64,000 nt of DNA, taken from NCBI RefSeq assembly GCF_030709675.1, contig NZ_JAUZQD010000013.1:225182-289181 (forward strand), given 5' to 3'. This DNA is from Symbioplanes lichenis. GTDB lineage: Bacteria; Actinomycetota; Actinomycetes; Mycobacteriales; Micromonosporaceae. This document shows positions 57,423 to 64,000 of this stretch, one piece after another. Each line of letters opens with the position of its first letter. Position 1 is the stretch's first letter. The notes beneath the pieces are model-generated. The model made no database searches, had not been told where the DNA came from, and worked only from the letters and a program-made list of their open reading frames with translations. The translations under genes were made by a program, and so were the position numbers.

Positions 57423-58796
57423 ATGATCCGATCCCGATGGGTCGCGCCGGCCCTGGCGCCGGCCGGCCTCGCCCTGGTCGCCGCGACCGCAGCCGTCGCG
57501 ATGGCACCCGCGAACGCCGCCGCCGCGGGCTGCACGGTGGACTACGCCGTGTCGTCGCAGTGGCAGGGCGGCTTCAACGCGGACGTCTCGGTCACCAACC
57601 TCCGCGACCCGTTGACCAGCTGGTCGGTGTCGTGGACCTACGGCGCCGGGCAGACCGTCACGCAGGGCTGGAACGCCACCGTGGCCCAGAGCGGGACGGC
57701 GGTGACGGCCCGGAACGCGAGCTACAACGGCTCGGTGGCGACCGGCGGCAAGGTGTCCTTCGGCCTCTCCGGATCGTGGACGGGCAGCAATCCCGTACCC
57801 GCAAGCTTTGCCGTGAACGGGGTGAGCTGCACCGGTTCGGCCTCGCCGAGCACACCGGGCTCGCCGTCCCCGTCCACGCCGGGCGGCACGTGCACCCTCC
57901 CGTCGACCTATCGCTGGTCGTCGAGCGGCCCGCTGGCCGGCCCGAAGTCCGGCTGGGTGTCGCTCAAGGACTTCACCAACGTGGTCCACAACGGCAAGCA
58001 CCTGGTGTACGCGTCGAACGTCTCGGGATCCGGGTACGGATCGATGAACTTCACCCCGTTCACCAACTGGTCCGACATGGCCTCGGCCGGGCAGAACGCG
58101 ATGAGCCAGGGCACGGTGGCACCCACCCTGTTCTTCTTCGCGCCGAAGAACATCTGGGTGCTGGCGTACCAGTGGGGGCCGACCTCGTTCAGTTACAAGA
58201 CGTCCACCGATCCGACCAACGCCAACGGCTGGTCCGCGGCGCAGACCCTGTCGACGGCTTCCATCTCCGACGCGCCCTACGGCGTGATCGACCAGACCGT
58301 CATCGGCGACGGGCAGAACATGTACCTCTTCTTCGCCGGTGACAACGGCAAGATCTACCGCCAGAGCATGCCCGTCGGCAACTTCCCGGGCAGCTTCGGC
58401 TCGTCGTACACCACGGTGCTCAGCGACTCGACGAACAACCTGTTCGAGGCCGTCGAGGTCTACAAGGTCCAGGGCCAGAACCAGTACCTGATGATCGTCG
58501 AGGCGATCGGCTCGGGCGGCGCCCGCTATTTCCGCTCGTTCACGTCCACCAGCCTCGGCGGGTCGTGGACCCCGCAGGCCGCGACCGAGAGCAACCCGTT
58601 CGCGGGCAAGGCCAACAGCGGCGCCACGTGGACCAACGACATCAGCCACGGCGACCTGGTGCGCAGCAACCCGGACCAGACCAAGACCGTCGACCCCTGC
58701 AACCTCCAGCTGCTCTACCAGGGCAAGAACCCGAGCGCCGACGTCCCGTACGACCAGCTGCCCTGGCGGCCCGGCCTGCTGACCCTGCAGCGGTGA
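57423..58796 (+). CDS. Secreted GH62 alpha-L-arabinofuranosidase with N-terminal CBM2
   Basis: 457 residues. A signal peptide (LAPAGLALVAATAAVAMAPA) precedes a CBM2 (about 37-140, CTVDYAVSSQWQGGFNADVS), then an SPSTPG-rich linker and a GH62 domain (about 157-457, STYRWSSSGPLAGPKSGWVS; HNGKHLVYASNVSGSGYGSM). The catalytic part is very close to that of the gene at 31069, while the binding module differs, so module swapping followed or came with duplication. It removes arabinose side chains from arabinoxylan. It shares a probable transcript with the upstream esterase. Confidence 0.93.
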   Translation: MIRSRWVAPALAPAGLALVAATAAVAMAPANAAAAGCTVDYAVSSQWQGGFNADVSVTNLRDPLTSWSVSWTYGAGQTVTQGWNATVAQSGTAVTARNASYNGSVATGGKVSFGLSGSWTGSNPVPASFAVNGVSCTGSASPSTPGSPSPSTPGGTCTLPSTYRWSSSGPLAGPKSGWVSLKDFTNVVHNGKHLVYASNVSGSGYGSMNFTPFTNWSDMASAGQNAMSQGTVAPTLFFFAPKNIWVLAYQWGPTSFSYKTSTDPTNANGWSAAQTLSTASISDAPYGVIDQTVIGDGQNMYLFFAGDNGKIYRQSMPVGNFPGSFGSSYTTVLSDSTNNLFEAVEVYKVQGQNQYLMIVEAIGSGGARYFRSFTSTSLGGSWTPQAATESNPFAGKANSGATWTNDISHGDLVRSNPDQTKTVDPCNLQLLYQGKNPSADVPYDQLPWRPGLLTLQR

Positions 58797-58801
58797 GCGC
58801 C

Positions 58802-58849
58802 GTGATCACCCGGCTGGCAGCCGCCGCCGTCGCTGTCGTCGTGGCCTGA
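58802..58849 (+). pseudogene. Possible vestigial start of a secreted-protein gene
   Basis: A GTG just after the GH62 stop opens a 15-codon frame, ITRLAAAAVAVVVA followed by TGA, which looks like the first half of a signal peptide. No continuation was found in any frame. It may be the relic of a lost third gene of this operon, or chance. Confidence 0.25.
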
Positions 58850-58854
58850 GGAAC

Positions 58855-58888
58855 GGCGCGGGTGCCCGGAGGACGGGGCACCCGCGCC
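58855..58888. terminator. Bidirectional hairpin terminator
   Basis: GGCGCGGGTGCCC (58855-58867) pairs perfectly over 13 bases with GGGCACCCGCGCC (58876-58888), with an 8-base loop. It lies between the convergent GH62 and subtilase genes, 10 bases from the subtilase stop. Confidence 0.8.
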
Positions 58889-58897
58889 GCCGCGGGG

Positions 58898-61800
58898 TCA
58901 GCGCAGGCCGAAGGCCCGGGTGATGCGCTGGTCGACCCGGTTGCCCTCGGTGTCGCGGGCGGTTACGTGCAGCGCCACGAAGGAAGCCGCGCGCGGGGCG
59001 GTGATCCGGGCGGTGCCGCGGCGCAGCGAGGTGCGATGCCAGGTCCTGCCGTCGTCGTACGACACCTCGAGCGTCACGTCCCGGACGGACCCGGCGCCCG
59101 TGGCCGTCGTCAGGAACGACGTCCCGACCGTCAGGTCGAAGGTGCGCGGGGCGCGTCCGTCCCGGTCGGTGTCCACGGCGTAGTCGAGCTGGATCAGGGC
59201 GGGGGAGTCGACCGTGCCCGGCTTGACGTCACCCGACGCGAACCGCCACTCGGTCCGGGTACGCGTGGAGTACGGTCCGGCCCATGTGTCCCGGACGTTC
59301 TCCGCCACCAGCCGGTACGGGAGCCGCTCGGGGGCCAGGGGTCCGGCGACCAGCAGCGGGGTGTAGCGGTCGGCCGCGCTCACCAGCCGGTCGCCCTGAT
59401 AGAGCGCCAGCCGGTCGTCGGCGCCGGTGAGGCCGGTGCTGGTGCCCTCGTGCGCGGCGCCCGAGTCGCCCCAGCCGGGGATGTGGGCGAAGAACCAGCC
59501 GCCCTCCTGCCGGAACGTGCCGAGCCCGTCGGGGTGGTCGACCAGCCGGGGCCGCTGCACCGGCCCGAACCAGCGTTCGGTGTGCACCGATCCGGGCCGG
59601 TAGGCGACGGGCGCGGTGCGCTGGGACTGCTCGTCCGGGATCTGGACGTCGGCGACCCACGTCTCGCCGGCGGTGACCCAGTCGGTGCGGTCGCCCCGGG
59701 CCGGTGTCTCGGTGTAGTCCAGCGACGCCGTCGAGCCCAGCGGGTCGGTGTCGGAGCGCTGTTCGAGGGCGCGGCCCGCCCGCCAGTTGCGGAAGGACAC
59801 GTCGACGCGGGCCAGGGTGCGCGCGGTGGCCCGGTAGGTGAGCTCGGCCGGGATGCCGGTGGCGTAGTCGGTGACCAGGTCGTACGCGTACCGGATGGCC
59901 GGCTGAGACGTGACGTCCAGCCGGACGTGCCGATCGCGGCGCAGGCGGGCGATCAGCGCGTCGCCCTCCGCACGGGTGAGCGTCGCGACGGTGAGCGGCG
60001 GCGGATCGGCCGGCGCCCAGACCGAGCCGGGCCAGGGCGCGAGCCGGCCGTCGCCGCCGTTGACCACGAGCAGCAGCTTCGCCCCCGCGGCGGCCGCGGC
60101 GGCGGCCCGTTCCTCGATCGTCGTGGTGGCGTCGTTCCGGGCGACCAGGGCCTTGCCCCGGAGGTCGCCGCCGAGCACGGCGTCGAGCACCCGGGCTCCG
60201 GCAGGCAGCGGCGCCGCGCCGGGCCGCACCCGGAGGTCGTCGTAGCCGGCGACGGTCAGGGCCGGTTGCATCAGCCGCCAGCGGGCGGACAGCGTCAGCG
60301 AGCCCTGCGGGAGCTTGCCGGTGGGCAGCACCCACACGCTGTCGTACTCCGGGCCGGGGAACCAGGCGTCGAGCCACGGGCTGCCCGCCACCTCGCGGAT
60401 CAGCTCGTAGCGGGCGGCGGTGACAGTGGACCGCTGCGGGGTGACTGCCATCGAACGCCGGGCCTTCGTGGCGTCGAAGACCACCGTCCGGTCGGCGGTG
60501 AGCCGGATGTCCGCGACCGGCAGGATGGCCAGACCCTTGGAGCCCGGGCCGTGCACGCCCTCGACGTCGGTGCTGAGCCACGCCGTGTACGTGTCCTCGG
60601 GCAGCCGCAGGTCGAGGGCCCCGGTCGCGTCGACGGCGAAGGTCCGGGTGGTGTCCCGGCCCAGCAGCACGAGCTGACCGGCGACGGGTCGGCCCGCGCG
60701 GTCCTTCGTGCGCAGGCGCAGCTGATGGCGTACGCCCTCCTGGCCCACCGCGACCGAGGTGCGCAACCCGGCGCCGTCCCCGGTGGCCGTCACGAAGCCG
60801 GAGAAGGCCTGATCCCCGGGCACCCGGTCGAACGACGTCGTGGCGGTCACCACTTGGCTGCCGTGCGCGGGAACGGTGATCGTGCCGGCGGACAGGCTGA
60901 TCAGGTCGAGCGACGAGGTCAGGGTCAGCGACACCGGCTCGGCCCCGATGTTCGTGTACCTGACGTCGCGGCTGACCGGCCCGGCCGGCGCGGTCGGATA
61001 GCTCGGGTAGCCGAAGTTGACCGACCCGGTGGCGAAGACCGGGGCCCGGGTCGCGGCGGCGGCGTCCAACCGGCCGGTGCCACCCTGATAGGCGGTGACA
61101 TCGGGGGTGGCCCTCGTGGTGCTGACCAGGGCGTCCTTGAGCTGTGCCCCGGTAAGTCCCGGGCGCGCGGCGGTGAGCAGCGCGGCCGCGCCGGCGACGT
61201 GCGGGGCGGCCATCGAGGTGCCGCTCATCGTCAGGTACGGACCCTCGCCCTCGGCGATGTGCTGCGAGCGGGCGGCCAGGATGTCCGCGCCGGGCGCGGT
61301 GAGGTCGGGCTTGAGCGCCCGGTCGCCGAGCCGGGGTCCCTGGCTGGAGAAGAACGTCAGCAGGTCCCGGTTGTCCACCGCGCCGACGGTGAGGGCGGCG
61401 TCGGCCGCGCCGGGCGTGCCCACCGAGTACGCGCCGGGGCCCGCGTTGCCCGCCGAGATGACGAAGAGGGCGCCGGTCTCCGCGCTGAGCTCGTCGACGG
61501 CGAGGCTCATGGGGTCGGTGCCGTCGGTCGGGTCGGCGCCCAGGCTCATGTTGACGATCCGGGCGTGCTGGTCGCGGACCGCCCACTCCATCCCGCTGAT
61601 GATCCACGACTCCTGGCCGAAGCCGTCGTCGGCGAGCACCTTGCCGATGTGCAGCCGGCTGCCCGGCGCGACGCCCTGCTCCTTGCCGCCGGACGCGGCG
61701 CCGGTTCCCGCGATGGTGGACGCCACGTGCGTCCCGTGGCCCTTGCCGTCCTCGATCGACTCGCCGGGCACGAACGACCGGCTCGCCGCGACCTGTCCGG

Positions 61801-62530
61801 CCAGATCGGGGTGGCCGGTGTCGATGCCGGTGTCCAGGACGGCGACGTCGACGCCCGCGCCGGTGTTCCCCTGCCGCCAGACCTCAGGTGCCCCGATCTG
61901 CGCGGTGCTCTCGGCCAGCGCCGCCTCGGCCCGGCCGTCCAGCCAGATCTTGCGGACCGTCCCGCCCGCCGCCCGGGCCTGCGCCCCGCCGGTGACCGAG
62001 GCCAGGAACGCGCCGGAGCGGTCGGCGGTCAGGGCGGCACCGCCGATGCTGTCCAGCGGCCGCATGCCGGTCACCCCGGCCGGTGCCGCGCGCCGGGCGG
62101 ACACCCCGCCGGTGTACGTGACGATCAGCGGGATGCCCGGGCTGTGCGCGTCGTCGTAGCCGTCCGCGAGCAGCTCGGTGACGTTGAACAGGTCCTTGTC
62201 GAGCAGTCCGGACGCGAGGTGCGGCAACGCGTCGTGCGGATACACGTACGTGTCGCCGTGCTCGGCGTGGGTGAGATAGCCGGTGAGCCGGCCCTCCCGG
62301 TCGCGCACCTGTACGCCGCCGGCGCCCGTGGTGACCTTGTCGCCGGTGATCAGCGTGACAGTGGCCGGCTCCGGTTGACGGGCCGGCGGGACGGGGGCGG
62401 CGAGGGCGCTCGATGTCGCCGGGACGATCGCGAGCGGGAGCGCGACGGCCGCGATCATCCCGAGTCCGCGCAGACGTGACAGTGCCAAAGGGAGCCTCAC
62501 GGTGAGAGTGGGGGTGACGCAGCACAGCAT
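58898..62530 (-). CDS. Large secreted subtilisin-family (S8) serine protease
   Basis: 1210 residues, with ATG at 62530 chosen as the longest start; a GTG at codon 11 (MRLPLALS…) is an alternative. After the signal (LGMIAAVALPLAIVPATSSA) comes a prodomain (about 50-215). The S8 domain (about 220-500) carries Asp in VAVLDTGID, His in GHGTHVAS and Ser in SGTSMAAPHVAG, with the oxyanion Asn in ISAGNAGPG. The 700 C-terminal residues are beta-rich Fn3-like modules, with no transmembrane anchor. It probably degrades or processes extracellular proteins. It is divergent from a sugar ABC operon and shares an intergenic region holding the ATTCCGGAAT and CCGGAA-T-TTTCGG dyads. Confidence 0.9.
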   Translation of the reverse strand: MLCCVTPTLTVRLPLALSRLRGLGMIAAVALPLAIVPATSSALAAPVPPARQPEPATVTLITGDKVTTGAGGVQVRDREGRLTGYLTHAEHGDTYVYPHDALPHLASGLLDKDLFNVTELLADGYDDAHSPGIPLIVTYTGGVSARRAAPAGVTGMRPLDSIGGAALTADRSGAFLASVTGGAQARAAGGTVRKIWLDGRAEAALAESTAQIGAPEVWRQGNTGAGVDVAVLDTGIDTGHPDLAGQVAASRSFVPGESIEDGKGHGTHVASTIAGTGAASGGKEQGVAPGSRLHIGKVLADDGFGQESWIISGMEWAVRDQHARIVNMSLGADPTDGTDPMSLAVDELSAETGALFVISAGNAGPGAYSVGTPGAADAALTVGAVDNRDLLTFFSSQGPRLGDRALKPDLTAPGADILAARSQHIAEGEGPYLTMSGTSMAAPHVAGAAALLTAARPGLTGAQLKDALVSTTRATPDVTAYQGGTGRLDAAAATRAPVFATGSVNFGYPSYPTAPAGPVSRDVRYTNIGAEPVSLTLTSSLDLISLSAGTITVPAHGSQVVTATTSFDRVPGDQAFSGFVTATGDGAGLRTSVAVGQEGVRHQLRLRTKDRAGRPVAGQLVLLGRDTTRTFAVDATGALDLRLPEDTYTAWLSTDVEGVHGPGSKGLAILPVADIRLTADRTVVFDATKARRSMAVTPQRSTVTAARYELIREVAGSPWLDAWFPGPEYDSVWVLPTGKLPQGSLTLSARWRLMQPALTVAGYDDLRVRPGAAPLPAGARVLDAVLGGDLRGKALVARNDATTTIEERAAAAAAAGAKLLLVVNGGDGRLAPWPGSVWAPADPPPLTVATLTRAEGDALIARLRRDRHVRLDVTSQPAIRYAYDLVTDYATGIPAELTYRATARTLARVDVSFRNWRAGRALEQRSDTDPLGSTASLDYTETPARGDRTDWVTAGETWVADVQIPDEQSQRTAPVAYRPGSVHTERWFGPVQRPRLVDHPDGLGTFRQEGGWFFAHIPGWGDSGAAHEGTSTGLTGADDRLALYQGDRLVSAADRYTPLLVAGPLAPERLPYRLVAENVRDTWAGPYSTRTRTEWRFASGDVKPGTVDSPALIQLDYAVDTDRDGRAPRTFDLTVGTSFLTTATGAGSVRDVTLEVSYDDGRTWHRTSLRRGTARITAPRAASFVALHVTARDTEGNRVDQRITRAFGLR

Positions 62531-62563
62531 GACCGGCTTCGATTACCTGTCGATCTCAGCAAG

Positions 62564-62579
62564 ATTCCGGAATTTTCGG
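62564..62579. promoter_or_regulatory. ATTCCGGAAT and CCGGAA-T-TTTCGG between subtilase and XylF-type genes
   Basis: ATTCCGGAAT (62564-62573) is identical to the palindrome at 52446. It overlaps CCGGAATTTTCGG (62567-62579), which differs by one base from 40125-40137. It is 34 bases upstream of the subtilase start and about 190 bases from the XylF-type start, so it may act on the subtilase promoter, the sugar operon, or both. Confidence 0.5.
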
Positions 62580-62709
62580 TAGCAGTGAGTGGCGGGCCCG
62601 CGGGCTGGACGCGAGAAAATTCGGCTGCAGCGCCTCTTGTGCGCGTGGATCACGTCAGTCAGAGTTGCCTGAGTCACAGTGGACCTCTCCCGGGTCGGCT
62701 GTCACCTCT

Positions 62710-62729
62710 GGAAGTTCCGGAAATCTTCC
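62710..62729. promoter_or_regulatory. GGAA/TTCC repeats upstream of the XylF-type gene
   Basis: GGAAGTTCCGGAAATCTTCC contains TTCCGGAA (62715-62722) and two overlapping GGAA-N-TTCC dyads, 40-55 bases upstream of the binding-protein ATG. Its resemblance to the ATTCCGGAAT sites suggests the same regulator. The ribosome site AAAGGA follows at 62755-62760. Confidence 0.4.
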
Positions 62730-62765
62730 GATGATTCCGGGCCTTCCGTGCCCGAAAGGACATCG

Positions 62766-63860
62766 ATGATGCGCAAAGGACTGTTCGCCTGCGCCGCCGC
62801 CGGGTCACTGATCCTCGGGGGACTGACGGCTTGTGGCGACGACGGGGGAAGTGGGAGCGGCGGCAGCGACACCGGCAAGGTCGGGGTCATCCTGCCGGAC
62901 ACCAAGAGCTCGGCGCGCTGGGCGACCGCCGACCTGACCTATCTCAAGCAGGCGTTCGCCGCCGCCGGGGTGACCGCCGACATCCAGAACGCGCAGGGCG
63001 ACAAGACCCAGTTCCAGACCATCGCGGAGGGCATGATCTCCAGCGGGGTCAAGGTGCTGATGATCGTCAACCTGGACTCCGGGACCGGCAAGGCGGTGCT
63101 CGACAAGGCGCGGACCGCGGGCATCGCGACCATCGACTACGACCGGCTCACCCTCGACGGCGGCGCCGATTACTACGTGAGCTTCGACAACGTGAAGGTC
63201 GGCGAGCTGCAGGGGCAGGGGCTGGCCGACTGCCTGGCCGCCAAGAAGTACCCCAAGCCGGTGGTCGCCGAGCTCAACGGCTCGCCCACCGACAACAACG
63301 CCACCCTGTTCGCGCAGGGCTACAACTCCGTGCTCGACCCCAAGTACGCCGACGGGACGTTCACCAAGGGCCCGAACCAGGACGTGCCCGACTGGGACGG
63401 CGCCCAGGCGGCCACCATCTTCGAGCAGATGCTCACCGAGAACCGCACCATCAAGGGCGTCCTGGCGGCCAACGACACCCTGGGCAACGCGGCGATCGGC
63501 ATCCTCAAGAAGAACAAGCTCAACGGTCAGGTGCCGGTCACCGGGCAGGACGCCACGGTTCAGGGCCTGCAGAACATCCTCGCCGGCGACCAGTGCATGA
63601 CGGTCTACAAGGCGGTCAAGAAGGAGGCCGACGCCGCGGCCGAGCTCGCCATCGCGCTGGCCAAGGAGCAGAAGCCCAGCACGGCGACCAGTACGGTCAA
63701 GGACCCGACCTCGGGCAAGGACGTGCCGTCAGTCCTCCTCGATCCGCAGTCCATCACCAAGGACAACGTCAAGGCCGTGGTCGACGACGGGTACGTCAAG
63801 GCGGCCGAGCTGTGCGTGCCGCAGGTCGCGAAGGCCTGCACCGAGGCCGGGATCAGCTGA
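62766..63860 (+). CDS. XylF-type sugar ABC transporter substrate-binding lipoprotein
   Basis: 364 residues from the ATG after AAAGGA; a second ATG is adjacent. The lipoprotein signal ends in LILGGLTACGD. The mature part is a periplasmic-binding-protein family 4 (ribose/xylose type): KVGVILPDTKSSARWATADL, GVKVLMIVNLDSGTGKAVLD, and GVLAANDTLGNAAIGIL. It most resembles D-xylose-binding XylF. A GTG 2 bases after its stop begins the cognate ATPase, so this is a XylFGH-type importer. With it the locus can take up both oligosaccharides (52491-55596) and free xylose. Confidence 0.88.
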   Translation: MMRKGLFACAAAGSLILGGLTACGDDGGSGSGGSDTGKVGVILPDTKSSARWATADLTYLKQAFAAAGVTADIQNAQGDKTQFQTIAEGMISSGVKVLMIVNLDSGTGKAVLDKARTAGIATIDYDRLTLDGGADYYVSFDNVKVGELQGQGLADCLAAKKYPKPVVAELNGSPTDNNATLFAQGYNSVLDPKYADGTFTKGPNQDVPDWDGAQAATIFEQMLTENRTIKGVLAANDTLGNAAIGILKKNKLNGQVPVTGQDATVQGLQNILAGDQCMTVYKAVKKEADAAAELAIALAKEQKPSTATSTVKDPTSGKDVPSVLLDPQSITKDNVKAVVDDGYVKAAELCVPQVAKACTEAGIS

Positions 63861-63862
63861 CC

Positions 63863-64000
63863 GTGACCGAGGCACCACTGCTGCGGCTGGACGGGATCGA
63901 CAAGAGCTTCGGTCCCGTCCAGGTGCTCCACGACGTCGGCTTGAGCGTCTGTCCCGGCGAGGTCACCGCGCTCGTCGGTGACAACGGAGCCGGCAAGTCC
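63863..64000 (+). CDS. XylG-type ABC transporter ATPase, cut by window edge
   Basis: 46 codons from a GTG 2 bases after the XylF-type stop. LLRLDGIDKSFGPVQVLHDV, followed by GEVTALVGDNGAGKS, shows the A-loop region and the complete Walker A motif. The rest lies outside the window. A sugar-importing ATPase with two nucleotide-binding halves is expected from the family. Confidence 0.85.
   Translation, partial: MTEAPLLRLDGIDKSFGPVQVLHDVGLSVCPGEVTALVGDNGAGKS

Noticed and set aside
58898..62530. Antisense frame of 1205 codons along the subtilase gene
   Set aside because: The subtilase has a full catalytic triad, signal and prodomain. The opposite frame is repetitive Gly/Arg/Val sequence without domains.

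Overview
The window is very GC-rich actinobacterial DNA. It has GTG starts, ATGA/GTGA gene overlaps, SARP, HxlR and LacI regulators, and many secreted glycoside hydrolases carrying CBM2 or ricin-type modules. This combination suggests a soil or plant-litter actinomycete, most likely of the Micromonosporaceae (Actinoplanes-like). That placement is inference from gene content, not from a marker gene. No rRNA, tRNA, CRISPR array or complete mobile element was seen.

Region A (1-5105) holds a cupin cut by the window edge, a Dyp-type peroxidase with an N-terminal SnoaL-like domain, a protein made of three SnoaL-like domains, a YdeI/OmpD-associated protein and a MerR regulator.

Region B (5295-15101) is a five-gene, tightly coupled operon with the hallmark enediyne core: an E3/UnbL-type protein, UnbV, UnbU, the iterative PKS PksE (KS-AT-ACP-KR-DH-PPTase) and the hot-dog thioesterase.

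Region C (15083-28676) follows with an HxlR-SCP2 regulator, a SARP, and two more operons. The first encodes a UbiB/AarF-like protein, a free-standing PKS-type KR, a flavin monooxygenase and an AraC regulator. The second encodes a HEAT-repeat protein, an unrecognised protein, a fusion of two START-like (SRPBCC) domains to a methyltransferase, a second UbiB/AarF protein and a UbiE-like methyltransferase. Regions B and C together look like an enediyne-type cluster with tailoring genes I do not recognise from described clusters. The START domains suggest CalC-like self-resistance. The flavin monooxygenase, UbiB and UbiE-like set suggests borrowed quinone-type chemistry.

Region D (28719-31052) holds two small histidine-rich membrane proteins, a secreted-type M15-like peptidase and an odd LuxR output-domain protein.

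Region E (31069-41763) is a hemicellulose locus. A five-gene operon of secreted enzymes (GH10, GH43, GH43, GH27, GH62) is divergent from a single-polypeptide ECF sigma factor. That protein also carries an anti-sigma-type zinc motif, a membrane segment and an extracellular arabinose-binding AbfB domain. A second GH10 xylanase follows it. The layout suggests a one-protein surface sensor that switches on hemicellulase genes.

Region F (41840-51188) is mixed: a CrtU-like carotenoid desaturase, a LytR_C protein, a sialidase-fold enzyme with its LacI regulator, small secreted proteins, two SDR loci (one broken) and a pair of MEDS-domain signalling proteins.

Region G (51257-64000) returns to hemicellulose: a GH11 xylanase divergent from a sugar ABC operon without an ATPase, a kinase remnant, a CE1-type esterase, a second GH62, a large subtilase, and a XylF/XylG-type ABC system running off the window. 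Dyads of the CCGGAA-N-TTTCGG and ATTCCGGAAT types recur upstream of several of these genes, so E and G may share a regulon.
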